From Geobacillus jurassicus NBRC 107829 (GTDB lineage: Bacteria; Bacillota; Bacilli; Bacillales; Anoxybacillaceae), in assembly GCF_001544315.1 (NCBI RefSeq), contig NZ_BCQG01000035.1:1-38594 (forward strand): a stretch of DNA of 38,594 bases, written 5' to 3'. Under the pieces are notes generated by a model. The model was not told where the DNA came from. It saw nothing but the letters and a program-made list of their open reading frames with translations, and ran no database searches. Below are positions 27,354 to 35,709 of the stretch, in pieces; positions within the stretch are counted from its first letter, which is position 1, and every line of letters starts with the position of its first letter. Both the position numbers and the translations under genes were made by a program.

Positions 27354-29141
27354 CTAAGGAAGATGGGTGATGATCGGATGCACAATCGTTACGGTTGTTC
27401 CTTTTCCTTCCTCACTATCAATATGCAACCGGTAGGACGGACCAAATGTTAATTGTAAGCGAGCTTGTACGTTCACCATCCCGTATCCTTTCACCTTTTT
27501 CATTCTGCCTTCCTGATCTCCTGATGTAAAGTCAATGGCTAAGCCTTTCCGTAGCTCTTCTAGCCGATCTCGGGGCATTCCGATGCCATCATCTTTCACA
27601 CGAATATACATCACTCCATCATGTTCTCTTACTTGAATCCAAATATGTCCTGGTCCCCTTCGCTGTTTAATGCCATGATAAATGGCATTTTCCACAATCG
27701 GTTGCAACAACAACTTTAACACATAGAACTGGCGTAAATGTTCAGGGATATCAAATGTGTAGTTTAACTTATCTCTATAACGAACTTTCTGAATACGCAA
27801 GTAACTTTTTATATGCTCTACTTCCTCATCCAAAAGAATCATATCCTTCCCTTGGCTTAGCCCGATTCGGAACAACCTCGCCAGTGCATTGACTAGTTCA
27901 GCAACATCATCCGCCCCTTTTTTGCGCGCCATCCATTGGATTGTATCCAATGTATTGTAAAGGAAGTGCGGTTTAATTTGCGCTTGCCATCCTCGCAATT
28001 CTGCCTCCCATCGCTGCCGTTCTCGCCATTCGGCCAAGGTGATGAAACGCTGCATTTGATCCAACATATGGTTAAAGCTTCGACCCAACACCCCAATTTC
28101 ATCCATCCGATTGTCATGATAACGAACCGTTAAATCGCCTGCTTGCGCTCTTTTCATAAAAGCTGTCAACTGGCTGATCGGACGGGATAATGAAAACGAC
28201 AGGTAATAGGAAGCACCAATTGCAATAAAACTGACGAAAAAAATAAAGCTGACTATATAAAAATGGATCTCTTTCACTTCTAATGCCGATTCATCACTAG
28301 GAAACACCCCAATCGTTGTCCAATTGGTAAATGGAGAACGCTGGTAAATAAACTGAATATGTTGTCCATTGATGCTCTTGGAAAATGCACCACTATTTCC
28401 TTTGATCCAGCGCAATGGCACAGCTGTCAATATCGATCGACTTGGAGTATAGATGCTTTTCCCCTGTTCATCCATCACCAATAAATATCCCCATTTTCCA
28501 AGACGGATATTTTTAGCAGCTTCCGCAATTACCCTCAACTTCAAATCAATCAGTACAACCCCTTTCACTTTTTGTGTCTCGGGATCCAAAATGGCTCGAA
28601 CGGCAGATACGACTTCTGCATTCGTATAATGGGCATGAGAAATGACATTTCGCCCGATAGGATGACCGATCATTTTAAAAATGCCTTTATTTTTCACAGC
28701 CTCACGATACCACCATTCATTTGTCAATGGTTGTGAAGAACGGCTGTACATTTCATTGCTTATATAGTCGCCATATTCGTTAACAACTAAAATCCCCGCA
28801 ATCTCAGGATACAGCGTAGTGATTCCTTGCAAAAATTGACGCATCTCATAATCATTGCGAGACGATGCACGATCCAAAAAAGCTTTCATCTCCGGATTAA
28901 AAGCAATAAGATACGTTACATTTTGCATATTATCGGCATAAAACTCTAATGTCTGATTGACTTGGCTAATCAATTGCAGCGTATTTTCATTTACTTGTCG
29001 TTCGATAATTCGATCAACCGCCCACCCTACCAAACTTCCTAAACCTAGTGCAGGAACAATCATAGAAATGAGCAACAACGAAACAAACTTGTATCGTATC
29101 GGCCAATGGCTAACCCGCCAACGCTTTATCACTCGCAACAT
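27354..29141 (-). CDS. araS: Sensor histidine kinase, YesM/LytS class
   Basis: A 595-residue membrane kinase. Membrane helix about 17-41, an extracellular sensing region of Cache type to about 290, second membrane helix about 293-315, HAMP about 316-368, phospho-acceptor H392 in IKPHFLYNTLDTIQW, and a C-terminal HATPase domain (N box VENAIYHGI, G box DDGIGM and GYGMVNVQARL). It should relay the AraP-sugar signal to AraT. The start ATG follows GGGGAACGA, a modest ribosome site. It lies 23 bp behind araP. Confidence 0.93.
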   Translation of the reverse strand: MLRVIKRWRVSHWPIRYKFVSLLLISMIVPALGLGSLVGWAVDRIIERQVNENTLQLISQVNQTLEFYADNMQNVTYLIAFNPEMKAFLDRASSRNDYEMRQFLQGITTLYPEIAGILVVNEYGDYISNEMYSRSSQPLTNEWWYREAVKNKGIFKMIGHPIGRNVISHAHYTNAEVVSAVRAILDPETQKVKGVVLIDLKLRVIAEAAKNIRLGKWGYLLVMDEQGKSIYTPSRSILTAVPLRWIKGNSGAFSKSINGQHIQFIYQRSPFTNWTTIGVFPSDESALEVKEIHFYIVSFIFFVSFIAIGASYYLSFSLSRPISQLTAFMKRAQAGDLTVRYHDNRMDEIGVLGRSFNHMLDQMQRFITLAEWRERQRWEAELRGWQAQIKPHFLYNTLDTIQWMARKKGADDVAELVNALARLFRIGLSQGKDMILLDEEVEHIKSYLRIQKVRYRDKLNYTFDIPEHLRQFYVLKLLLQPIVENAIYHGIKQRRGPGHIWIQVREHDGVMYIRVKDDGIGMPRDRLEELRKGLAIDFTSGDQEGRMKKVKGYGMVNVQARLQLTFGPSYRLHIDSEEGKGTTVTIVHPIITHLP

Positions 29142-29164
29142 TGATCACTCGTTCCCCTGTGTAG

Positions 29165-30172
29165 TCATCTAGCATAAAAATGATCCACATTTTCCCGCGT
29201 AACGATCGTAATTCCTGTATCAACATACGTCGGCAGCGTTGAATCTCCTGACCGTAATGGAGACGTGAGGCGATGATGGAGATGAAATAAAAACTGCAGC
29301 GACCAGTACCCCATATTCCATGTCCCTTGGGCTAACGTCGCAGCGATAACTCCTCCCTTTACTAAATCTAGCGTTTGTTTTTCTGTATCGAAACTAATGA
29401 GCTTAATCTCTTTCTTATTCAACTCCTTAACCGCCTCCGCCATGCCAACTCCCCCGTTCGCTTCTGTCGCAAAGATCCCTTGCACATCCGGATAATCCTG
29501 TAAGATCTCCATTGCCGCCTGTTTCGAGGCCATGGAATCCCCTTTTCCATTCTTTACGGCCACCACTTGCATTCGCGGATATTTTTGATAGATCGTCTCA
29601 ACAAATCCTCTTGTTCTCTCTTGATGATTGAGTTGATGAGGAGAGGTAATCACTGCGACCCTCCCTTTGTTTTTTAGCAGTTTGGCCATTTCGTGAGCCG
29701 CGGTCACCCCAGCGCTGTAGTTATTCGTACCTAGAAATGAAAACGCCTTGCTTCCCGAGGCGTTTGAATCAAATAACACAACCGGAATTCCTTCCTCAAC
29801 CGCTTTATTGATTGTTTTCGTCAGCGCTGTCGGATTAATGGCAGAAATGGCGATCCCTGCAGGTTTTCTTGCAATCACTTGTTCAAGCACCGTTACTTGT
29901 TCATTGACATCATATTGGGTCGCCCCTCGATATTCCACAGAAACATTCAGCGCTTCCGCCGCATCTTCAAACCCTTTAAGACAACGCTTCCAATAATCCA
30001 TCCCCGATTGAAAGGTGACCATGACGTATTTTTCGTCAGGTTTGCCTTGAAGCGGTGATATGTCCTCGTTAACAGACCGAACACGGGACATATCATGTTG
30101 ATAATGATAAACATACGCGATAAACATGGCTAGCAAGCCTGCATATGCTACAATTAAAGCCCGCATCCTCAT
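29165..30172 (-). CDS. araP: Membrane-anchored sugar-sensing binding protein
   Basis: A 335-residue protein with an N-terminal membrane helix (ALIVAYAGLLAMFIAYVY) and no lipobox cysteine, then a periplasmic-binding-protein domain of the ribose-binding type (VMVTFQSGMDYWKRCLKGFE, PVVLFDSNASGSKAF, GIFATEANGGVGMAEAV). In the G. stearothermophilus arabinan system AraP senses extracellular arabinose and works with AraS/AraT. The ATG chosen follows AGGGGATGGACA; 33 in-frame codons upstream lie in the promoter and operator. First gene of araPST. Confidence 0.92.
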   Translation of the reverse strand: MRMRALIVAYAGLLAMFIAYVYHYQHDMSRVRSVNEDISPLQGKPDEKYVMVTFQSGMDYWKRCLKGFEDAAEALNVSVEYRGATQYDVNEQVTVLEQVIARKPAGIAISAINPTALTKTINKAVEEGIPVVLFDSNASGSKAFSFLGTNNYSAGVTAAHEMAKLLKNKGRVAVITSPHQLNHQERTRGFVETIYQKYPRMQVVAVKNGKGDSMASKQAAMEILQDYPDVQGIFATEANGGVGMAEAVKELNKKEIKLISFDTEKQTLDLVKGGVIAATLAQGTWNMGYWSLQFLFHLHHRLTSPLRSGDSTLPTYVDTGITIVTRENVDHFYAR

Positions 30173-30300
30173 TGTCCATCCCCTGTCTTCGACATAATAT
30201 ATACTTACAAGTTTCAACTGATTCAGTTTAGTTGTACGTATCAATACATACGATATACAACAATTTATCATGATTCAAACTAGTCATTCAAATAAATTTT
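30173..30300 (-). promoter_or_regulatory. araPST control region with AraR-type operators
   Basis: AGTTGTACGTATCAAT at 30230-30245 agrees with the AraR operator over its left arm and centre. Some 20 bp further, ATACATACGATATACAAC (30244-30261) carries a second, poorer match in opposite sense. Two spaced sites would allow looping by AraR, as seen at some B. subtilis ara promoters. No unambiguous -35/-10 pair was found; TATATT near 30200 is a possible -10. Confidence 0.55.
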
Positions 30301-30323
30301 GACACCACTTGAGCCTTATACGT

Positions 30324-30372
30324 AAAAACCTCTCCCATCAGGGAAAACAGGACAACCCCTGATGGGAGAGGG
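30324..30372 (-). terminator. Strong terminator after the enoyl-CoA hydratase gene
   Basis: A perfect 15-bp stem (30329-30343 with 30358-30372, CCTCTCCCATCAGGG and its complement) followed on the minus strand by TTTTTACG. It lies about 115 bp past the hydratase stop. The stretch 30373-30485 shows no gene or other signal. Confidence 0.92.
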
Positions 30373-30485
30373 AAATGAAATGGATACAATTATTCTGCTA
30401 TACGTCATTCTGACTTTATACAAGCAATTGTACTCTACCTAAATCTGTAGCATCAGTTTACCATAGGCATTAGGAACCCCCTTTC

Positions 30486-31250
30486 CTACCTCCCCCGAAA
30501 CACCGGTTTCCGTTTCTCTAAAAAGGCGCGGACGCCTTCGCGGTGGTCTTCGGTTTGCCGCATGCGCTGTTGGGCATTGGTTTCTAGTTCAAGAACCCGA
30601 AGCAAATCCCCTTTTGTTTGCTCGGCATACAGTATTTTTGTCGCAATCATGGCTTGAAGCGGTTTTTCTTGCAGTGAAGCGATGGCTTGCTCTGCCTGCT
30701 CCTCGTTCTCGACAACGAGGTCGACGAGGCCAATCTGTTTCGCCTCGTCGGCGCCCATTGTTTTTCCTTCCCAGATGATCTGTTTGGCTTTCGCCGTGCC
30801 GACCCGCTGCGCCAGGAAGAAATGCCCGCCGCCGTCAGGGATGAGTCCAATGCCGATGAAATTCATGGCCAGGCGCGCTTCTTTCGTGGCGACGAGGTAA
30901 TCGCTCGCCAAGGCAAAGCTGAATCCAAGGCCGGCCGCCGGGCCGTGGATGAGCGAAACGGTGATTTTCGGCATCGTATACAATAGCATAACCATCTCTT
31001 GAATCATTTTCATTACGGTCTCGAATTGGCTTGGATCATCGACCGCCAGCATCGTTTTAATGTCGCCGCCCGCGGAAAAGCCTCTTCCCCTGCCGCGGAT
31101 GACGACAACGGAAGCGTCGCTTTCCTTGATTTGCCGCAACGCGTCGACGAGTTCATGCAACATTTGTACATCCATCGCATTGAGTGCCTGCGGGCGATTG
31201 AGTTCCAGTATTGCTTTGTTTTGGTCAAATGTCAAAACAACCGTTTCCAT
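30486..31250 (-). CDS. Enoyl-CoA hydratase/isomerase family protein
   Basis: A 254-residue crotonase-fold protein. Oxyanion-hole segments RGFSAGGDIKTM and HGPAAGLGFSFALASDY are present. The position of the first catalytic glutamate region reads SFALASDY and the second IGLIPDGGGHFFLAQRVG, where D replaces the E typical of hydratases, as in isomerases or other crotonases, so hydratase activity is uncertain. The ATG follows GGGGGAG. It stands alone between two terminators. Confidence 0.85.
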   Translation of the reverse strand: METVVLTFDQNKAILELNRPQALNAMDVQMLHELVDALRQIKESDASVVVIRGRGRGFSAGGDIKTMLAVDDPSQFETVMKMIQEMVMLLYTMPKITVSLIHGPAAGLGFSFALASDYLVATKEARLAMNFIGIGLIPDGGGHFFLAQRVGTAKAKQIIWEGKTMGADEAKQIGLVDLVVENEEQAEQAIASLQEKPLQAMIATKILYAEQTKGDLLRVLELETNAQQRMRQTEDHREGVRAFLEKRKPVFRGR

Positions 31251-31322
31251 CGTTCTCCCCCTCTGAATCATCATTCATTTATTCATTTCCCGATCGGAGG
31301 GCGAAATTCCTTTTTTGTGCAT

Positions 31323-31353
31323 GAAAAAATGGGTGCCCGCAGCCAAGGCACCC
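31323..31353 (-). terminator. Terminator after the small membrane protein gene
   Basis: Minus-strand GGGTGCC...GGCACCC stem with an 8-9 base loop, followed by ATTTTTT (complement of 31324-31330). Confidence 0.88.
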
Positions 31354-31395
31354 TCCCTTTCATTGCATTTTACCGTGTATGTTTGCCTGCTCTCT

Positions 31396-31566
31396 TTACA
31401 GCCGTCCTTTCTCCTCGCCTAAAGCAGCAAGCTGCCGCTCGATCCGTTCGAGCCGGCGCCCCATACTCCCGATGGAGAAGGCGATCCATATAACTGCCAC
31501 AAACAGCACAAACGGCAGAAGCCACGCAAACAAAGGAAACAACACATCTCCAATCGAAACCCTCAT
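31396..31566 (-). CDS. Small single-span membrane protein (56 aa)
   Basis: A 56-residue frame starting MRVSIGDVLFPLFAWLLPFV with one long hydrophobic segment (about 9-33), then a basic and heptad-like cytoplasmic tail (GRRLERIERQLAALGEEKGR). This pattern of one helix plus short coiled coil is frequent in small Bacillaceae proteins. The ribosome site is weak (TTAGGG very near the ATG), so the start is tentative. It lies 26 bp behind the aldehyde dehydrogenase gene and ahead of a clear terminator, so the two are probably co-transcribed. A longer overlapping frame in another register has no protein-like character. Confidence 0.65.
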   Translation of the reverse strand: MRVSIGDVLFPLFAWLLPFVLFVAVIWIAFSIGSMGRRLERIERQLAALGEEKGRL

Positions 31567-31592
31567 CTACCCTAACTTTTTCCATCCCTGTT

Positions 31593-33020
31593 TTAGTTTT
31601 CGTTAAAAATAATCAACTTCAGCTCGGTCATTTCCTCAACCGCATAGCGGATTCCCTCACGGCCGAACCCGCTTTCTTTCACGCCGCCGTACGGCATATG
31701 GTCGACGCGGAACGTCGGGATGTCGTTAATCAGCACGCCGCCGACGTGCAGTTGTTTCGCCGCTTTCCACGCGGTATGGACGTTGTCGGTGTAGATGCCT
31801 GCCTGCAAGCCGTAGCGCGAATCGTTGACAAGCGCAATCGCCTCCTCAATAGAACGGACGCGGTTGATCAAGACGATCGGAGCGAACACTTCTTGGCACG
31901 ACACTTTCATCGTCGGTTCGGCATCTACAATGACCGTCGGAAGCAAGATATTGCCGTCCCGCTCGCCGCCGAGGACGACGTTCGCGCCGCCTTGTTTCGC
32001 CTCTTCAATCCACGAAAGCGCCCGGTCGACATCGTTTGGCGTAATTAAGGCCGACACATCGGTATTCGGATCGAGCGGGTCACCCGTCTTCAATTGTTTG
32101 GCCGCCGTGACAAATTTTTCAACGAATTCGTCATAACGATTCTCATGCACGTAGATGCGCTGGAGCGAAATGCACACTTGCCCTTGGAACGTGAAAGCGC
32201 CAAATACGCAGCGCGGGATGATCCGGTCAATATCGACCTGCTCGTCGACGATCACGGCTGAGTTTGAGCCAAGCTCGAGCGTCACCCGCTTTAAGCCCGC
32301 TTTGTTGCGGATCGCGATGCCGACTTCCGGGCTGCCGGTGAAAGTGATCATGCTGATGCGCGGGTCGGTGACGATTTTATCGCCGACCGTGCGGCCGCTC
32401 CCAGTCACGACGTTAAGCGCCCCTTTCGGCAAACCCGCTCTCTCGAACAATTCAGCGATAAAGTAGGCCGACAGCGGCGTTTGGCTCGCTGGTTTCAACA
32501 CAACCGTGTTGCCTGAGGCGATGGCCGGGCCGAGTTTATGGGCAACTAGGTTCATCGGAAAGTTAAACGGTGTGATCGCCCCGATGACGCCGATCGGCTC
32601 GCGGACCGTCAGGGCGATGCGATTTTCCCCTCCCGGCGCCGCGTCAAGCGGCAGCGTTTCCCCATGGATGCGCTTTGCTTCTTCGGCGGCGAATTTGTAC
32701 GTTTGGATCGTGCGCGCCACTTCCCCTCTCGCCGTTGTGATCGGCTTGGCCGCTTCAAGCGCGATCAATTTTGCCGCTTCTTCCTGCCGCGCTTTCAGCT
32801 GCTCGACGACCCGTTCTAAAATAGCCGCCCGCTCGTAGGCCGGCATAGCGGCCATCGTTTGCCGCGCCGCATACGCCGCGGCGATCGCTTCATCGACTTC
32901 TTGTTCCGTCGCCACCGGGATTTCAGCGATCGTCTCGCGCGAATACGGCGATTTCAGTTCGGTATAAGACTTGGCTTCCCGCCATTCGCCGTTGATGTAT
33001 AGTTTCTTTCTTTCCGTCAT
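31593..33020 (-). CDS. NAD(P)-dependent aldehyde dehydrogenase
   Basis: A 475-residue aldehyde dehydrogenase. Motifs: ITPFNFPMNLVAHKLGPAIA, KPASQTPLS, the cofactor loop ITFTGSPEVG, general base E in TLELGSNSA, catalytic C in FQGQVCISLQR, and EVFAPI / GFGREGIRYAVEEMTE. LELGSNSA and VCISLQRI recall the lactaldehyde / phosphonoacetaldehyde / glyceraldehyde-3-phosphate (non-phosphorylating) branch, rather than succinate-semialdehyde dehydrogenase. Substrate unknown. The ATG follows AAGGGATGGGAAGA. A TTGACA lies upstream (complement near 33085) but no good -10. Confidence 0.92.
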   Translation of the reverse strand: MTERKKLYINGEWREAKSYTELKSPYSRETIAEIPVATEQEVDEAIAAAYAARQTMAAMPAYERAAILERVVEQLKARQEEAAKLIALEAAKPITTARGEVARTIQTYKFAAEEAKRIHGETLPLDAAPGGENRIALTVREPIGVIGAITPFNFPMNLVAHKLGPAIASGNTVVLKPASQTPLSAYFIAELFERAGLPKGALNVVTGSGRTVGDKIVTDPRISMITFTGSPEVGIAIRNKAGLKRVTLELGSNSAVIVDEQVDIDRIIPRCVFGAFTFQGQVCISLQRIYVHENRYDEFVEKFVTAAKQLKTGDPLDPNTDVSALITPNDVDRALSWIEEAKQGGANVVLGGERDGNILLPTVIVDAEPTMKVSCQEVFAPIVLINRVRSIEEAIALVNDSRYGLQAGIYTDNVHTAWKAAKQLHVGGVLINDIPTFRVDHMPYGGVKESGFGREGIRYAVEEMTELKLIIFNEN

Positions 33021-33155
33021 TCTTCCCATCCCTTCCTAAACGAATATTTCGTGGTATGAAGCCCAGCCTTTAGCCATGTCAATAGTGTAGTTCGCCATTT
33101 GCCTGGAGGAATCCTCTTTTCATTCCCAAAACAATTAAGGGAGATAAGGGTTCGT

Positions 33156-33407
33156 TCAAAGAGCGTTTTGTCGATCCTCTAATGCCTCATTGCCGCTTTT
33201 CAAGTTCGAAGATGGGAACAAGTAGGAAAACACAACGATAGAAATGATACTAGCCCCAATCCCATACATAATCGGGTTCGTCGAGCTCAATCCTTCCACC
33301 GCCAAACCAATAAGAACGACCAATGAACTGATCACAATCGTCGCCATCGTTGGCGCAAGCAAATCGGGCATTTTGTGAAAGAGAGGCATCGAGTTGTTCG
33401 CTGTCAC
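33156..33407 (-). pseudogene. C-terminal remnant of a solute symporter (possible SSS family)
   Basis: An 83-codon frame starting at GTG behind GGGGGAG, beginning MTANNSMPLFHKMPDL and then two hydrophobic segments (about 17-37 and 44-64, with STNPIMYGIGASIISIVVF) and a polar tail. The second part resembles the last two helices of sodium:solute symporters; at 83 residues it is far too short for one (about 500). It probably results from an internal deletion that kept the gene start and end. A sigma-54 promoter and paired activator sites lie directly upstream. The family assignment is tentative; a genuine small membrane protein is the alternative. Confidence 0.5.
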
Positions 33408-33457
33408 GCACAACTCCCCCTTTGGTCAAGGCATTTTTGTTCATCGAAAACGAAGAC

Positions 33458-33472
33458 GCAAATTTTATGCCA
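33458..33472 (-). promoter_or_regulatory. Sigma-54 (-24/-12) promoter
   Basis: On the minus strand TGGCAT-AAAAT-TTGC: both conserved dinucleotides (GG at -24 and GC at -12) with correct spacing; only the last base of TGGCAC differs. It points to the symporter remnant, whose start is about 50 bp away, and has two palindromic sites about 90-120 bp upstream. Confidence 0.8.
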
Positions 33473-33558
33473 ATTTTTAACCTATTGTATATTTTTTGTG
33501 AATTACTTTTATTAAGTTCCTGTTTTATAGCTTTGCTTCCCATCCAGCAGCCGATCTC

Positions 33559-33593
33559 ATTCATTTTTGAATCAAAAAAATTCATTTTTGAAT
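33559..33593. promoter_or_regulatory. Paired upstream activator sites, left copy
   Basis: The palindromic 14-mer ATTCATTTTTGAAT occurs twice, at 33559-33572 and 33580-33593, exactly 21 bp apart (two helical turns). The same sequence recurs at 36489-36502 next to the other sigma-54 promoter. Such paired palindromes are the usual binding sites of NtrC/RocR-type enhancer-binding proteins. Confidence 0.8.
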
Positions 33594-33655
33594 CAACACA
33601 GATTGTTCCTCTTTCAGGAAACATTTCCTTGTAGTGAAGAGATGAGTTTCAAATT

Positions 33656-33687
33656 AAAAAACCGCACCACGAAAAGGTGGCACGGTC
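33656..33687 (-). terminator. Terminator of the aminotransferase gene
   Basis: Minus-strand ACCGTGCCAC...GTGGTGCGGT (two G-T pairs) followed by TTTTTTAA. It lies about 80 bp past the aminotransferase stop. Confidence 0.85.
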
Positions 33688-33765
33688 CAAAAACACGATG
33701 TCACCATCACCTTTTTTCGACCGCATCACGAAGTTTCCATCAGTCGTTTGATGAGGAATAACTCA

Positions 33766-34333
33766 TCATGCCAATTCAGCAATGACTTCTTCGATGACAT
33801 CCAATGCTTCCTCCAACTGTTCATCGGTGATGACAAGCGGCGTTAAGAGGCGAATGACATTGCTGTATAGACCCGCACTCATGACGATGACGCCCCGTTG
33901 ATGGCATTCTCGCAAAATGGCGGCCGTTAACTCCTTATTCGGCGTTTTCGTCTTTGCATCGGTGACAAATTCAATGGCCACCATGGCTCCAAGCCCCCGT
34001 ACATCCCCAATCGTCTCATATTTCTCCTGCAACCGTCTGAACCGCTTAATGACAGTTTCCCCAATGGCATTGGCGCGCTCAATGAGCCGCTCCTGCTGCA
34101 GCATATGAATCACTTCCAAAGCGGCCACGCAGCCAAGCGGGCTGCCCCCGTATGTCCCGCCGATTTCTCCTGGATTTGGCGCGTCCATAACTTCAGCTCT
34201 TCCTGTCACTGCGCTGATCGGCACCCCTGCTCCGATCGACTTCGACATGGTAATCAAATCGGGCACCACATCAAAATGTTCGATGGCGAACATCTTCCCC
34301 GTTCGCCCAAATCCGGTCTGAATTTCATCAGCA
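33766..34333 (-). pseudogene. gabT: 4-aminobutyrate-type aminotransferase, 3' part
   Basis: About 189 codons of a class III PLP aminotransferase, from ADEIQTGFGRTGKMFAIEHF (the PLP aspartate is in ADEIQ) through the PLP lysine in TMSKSIGAGVP, IGGTYGGSPLGCVAALE and on to a normal C-terminus. It resembles GABA aminotransferase (GABA + 2-oxoglutarate to succinate semialdehyde + glutamate). The reading frame is open into the right end of the second tnpB element, where it stops matching. The 5' part lies on the other side of the element. The two parts do not add up: about 15-22 codons are missing at the join. Confidence 0.9.
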
Positions 34334-34480
34334 TTGAACGCTCTCCCACCTACGCTTGCGCTTCGAGGTGGGAGATTCTTGGGAACCCTCGCCCTACGGC
34401 AGGCTGTTCACCAAGCCATCCCCGTGCGTCCCACGGTTCAGCTGTCTTACGAAGACAGCAAACGAAGCCCTTCCTGCAAA
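34334..34480 (-). ncRNA. Probable omegaRNA (reRNA) scaffold of element 2
   Basis: On the minus strand the end of tnpB and the following 113 bases form a perfect hairpin GCTGTCTT-CGT-AAGACAGC that includes the stop codon, then CCGTG/CACGG, then the right-end hairpin CTCCCACCT...AGGTGGGAG behind CCAAGAATC, ending in GTTCAA. The predicted guide begins at 34333 (TGCTGATGAAATTCAG on the minus strand), which is the aminotransferase gene itself at the ADEIQ codons. Confidence 0.6.
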
Positions 34481-35559
34481 ATATTTCGGGCGGCGTTCTC
34501 GTCCCGATCATGTTCGGCTCCGCAGTTCGGGCACACCCACTCGCGGATGTCGAGCGATTTCACCTCAACATGCCGGCGCCCACAGCACGAGCACAATTGG
34601 CTCGATGGAAACGTGCGGCCGACACGAACCAACGTCCGCCCGTACCATTTCGCTTTATACTCGAGCATCCGAAGCAAGCGCCCCCACGCGGAATCCGAAA
34701 TGCGTTTGGCCAACTTGCGATTCTTCTGCATGTTCTGCACACGCAAGTCCTCCACGCACACCACTTGGTTTTCGCGGATGAGGCGGGTGGACAGTTTGTG
34801 CAGGAAATCGTTCCGGCAGTTGGCGATTTTCTCATGAAGCTTGGCGACTTTCAAGCGGGCTTTGCGCCAGTTCGAACCGCCCGGCTTCCGGCGGGCCATC
34901 ACCCGCTGCCAGTACGCCAGCTTCTCTTCGTATCGGCGCCAATACTGAGGGTGTTCGACCTTCTCTCCAGTGGAAAGAACCACCATATGTTTCAACCCCA
35001 AATCAACGCCCACTTGCTTGTCCGTTGGGGGCAATGAGGGAATGTCCGTTTCCACGAGGATCGAAACAAAATACTTCCCCGTTCGGTTGCGGCGAATGGT
35101 AGCCGAAAGAATGCGGCCTTCCACCTCACGGCTTTTGGCAAACGCCACCCATCCGAGCTTGGGGAGTTTCAACCGATGGCCGTCCACTTCGATCGATGGG
35201 CGCCCCTTCTTTGGGCAGTTGCACTGGGCGGTGTACGACTGGTTCGGGTGTTTTTTGCTTTTGAAGCGGGGAGCGTTCGCCGTTCCATCGAAGAATCGGT
35301 CAAACGCCTCGGCCAACTGTTGCAATGCATTTTGCAAGGCGGTCGAATCGGGCGCTTTCAGCCACGGGAGCGTTTGCTTCAACGCAGTCAACCGCTTGGA
35401 GCACTCGTTATAGCTAAGCCCCACCCCTGTTGTTTCATACGCCTGATTCCATTCGGACAAAAAGTGATTGTACACAAACCGGCAGCACCCGATCGTTTGG
35501 TGAATGAGCTCCGCTTGTGTTCGGGTGGGATACAACCGAAAGCGGTAGGCTTTGTGCAT
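34447..35559 (-). CDS. tnpB: RNA-guided endonuclease TnpB (element 2)
   Basis: A 370-residue TnpB with N-terminus [18 protein letters not shown] typical of the family. RuvC residues D186 ([14 protein letters not shown]), E270 ([10 protein letters not shown]) and D353 ([12 protein letters not shown]) are intact, and the zinc ribbon CSCC...CPNC is complete. The ATG is behind AAGGAGGGAGGG; nine upstream codons are open. It is expected to cut TAM-flanked DNA matching its guide, favouring recovery of the element after excision. It has its own promoter with a LexA-like box. Confidence 0.92.
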   Translation of the reverse strand: MHKAYRFRLYPTRTQAELIHQTIGCCRFVYNHFLSEWNQAYETTGVGLSYNECSKRLTALKQTLPWLKAPDSTALQNALQQLAEAFDRFFDGTANAPRFKSKKHPNQSYTAQCNCPKKGRPSIEVDGHRLKLPKLGWVAFAKSREVEGRILSATIRRNRTGKYFVSILVETDIPSLPPTDKQVGVDLGLKHMVVLSTGEKVEHPQYWRRYEEKLAYWQRVMARRKPGGSNWRKARLKVAKLHEKIANCRNDFLHKLSTRLIRENQVVCVEDLRVQNMQKNRKLAKRISDSAWGRLLRMLEYKAKWYGRTLVRVGRTFPSSQLCSCCGRRHVEVKSLDIREWVCPNCGAEHDRDENAARNILQEGLRLLSS

Positions 35560-35579
35560 GACCTTCCCTCCCTCCTTAC

Positions 35580-35629
35580 AGAACATTTGTTCTATCTTCT
35601 ATTTTACACCTTTTGTTCGTTGAAGGCAA
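35580..35629 (-). promoter_or_regulatory. tnpB (element 2) promoter with LexA/DinR-like box
   Basis: Minus-strand -35 TTGCCT (complement of 35624-35629), 17-bp spacer, -10 TAAAAT (complement of 35601-35606). Right at the expected start point lies AGAACAAATGTTCT (complement of 35580-35593), which contains GAAC-N4-GTTC, the core of the Bacillus LexA/DinR box CGAACRNRYGTTYC; only the two outermost bases differ. Confidence 0.6.
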
Positions 35630-35709
35630 GAGAGAGAGTGATGGCGAATGCCGATTCATCCCCCACTTACGCTCACGCGTAGAAGTGGGGGTCTTCTCGG
35701 TTTGGAATG

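Larger units (their letters stand above)
34334..35709 (-). mobile_element. tnpB-only IS200/IS605-type element (element 2) inside gabT
   Basis: About 1.38 kb, minus orientation. Left-end hairpin CCCCCACTT...AAGTGGGGG at 35660-35690 with GGGGGATGAA following, as in element 1 (GGGATGAA). Right-end hairpin at 34342-34372 and terminal GTTCAA. In the left flank TTTAT (complement of 35710-35714) is a TAM-like motif, but the next codons (ATC ATT CCA) still read like GabT (FIIP), so the left edge may lie anywhere in 35690-35709. No tnpA. TnpB sequence differs clearly from element 1, so these are two families. Confidence 0.75.

Noticed and set aside
31370-31585. 71-codon minus-strand frame overlapping the small membrane protein
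   Set aside because: Cysteine-rich, without ribosome site, and lacks the helix/heptad pattern of the overlapping 56-aa frame.
33250-33624. 124-codon minus-strand frame over the sigma-54 promoter
   Set aside because: It runs through the activator palindromes and promoter (giving repeated DSKMN) and overlaps the membrane remnant in another register; not protein-like.
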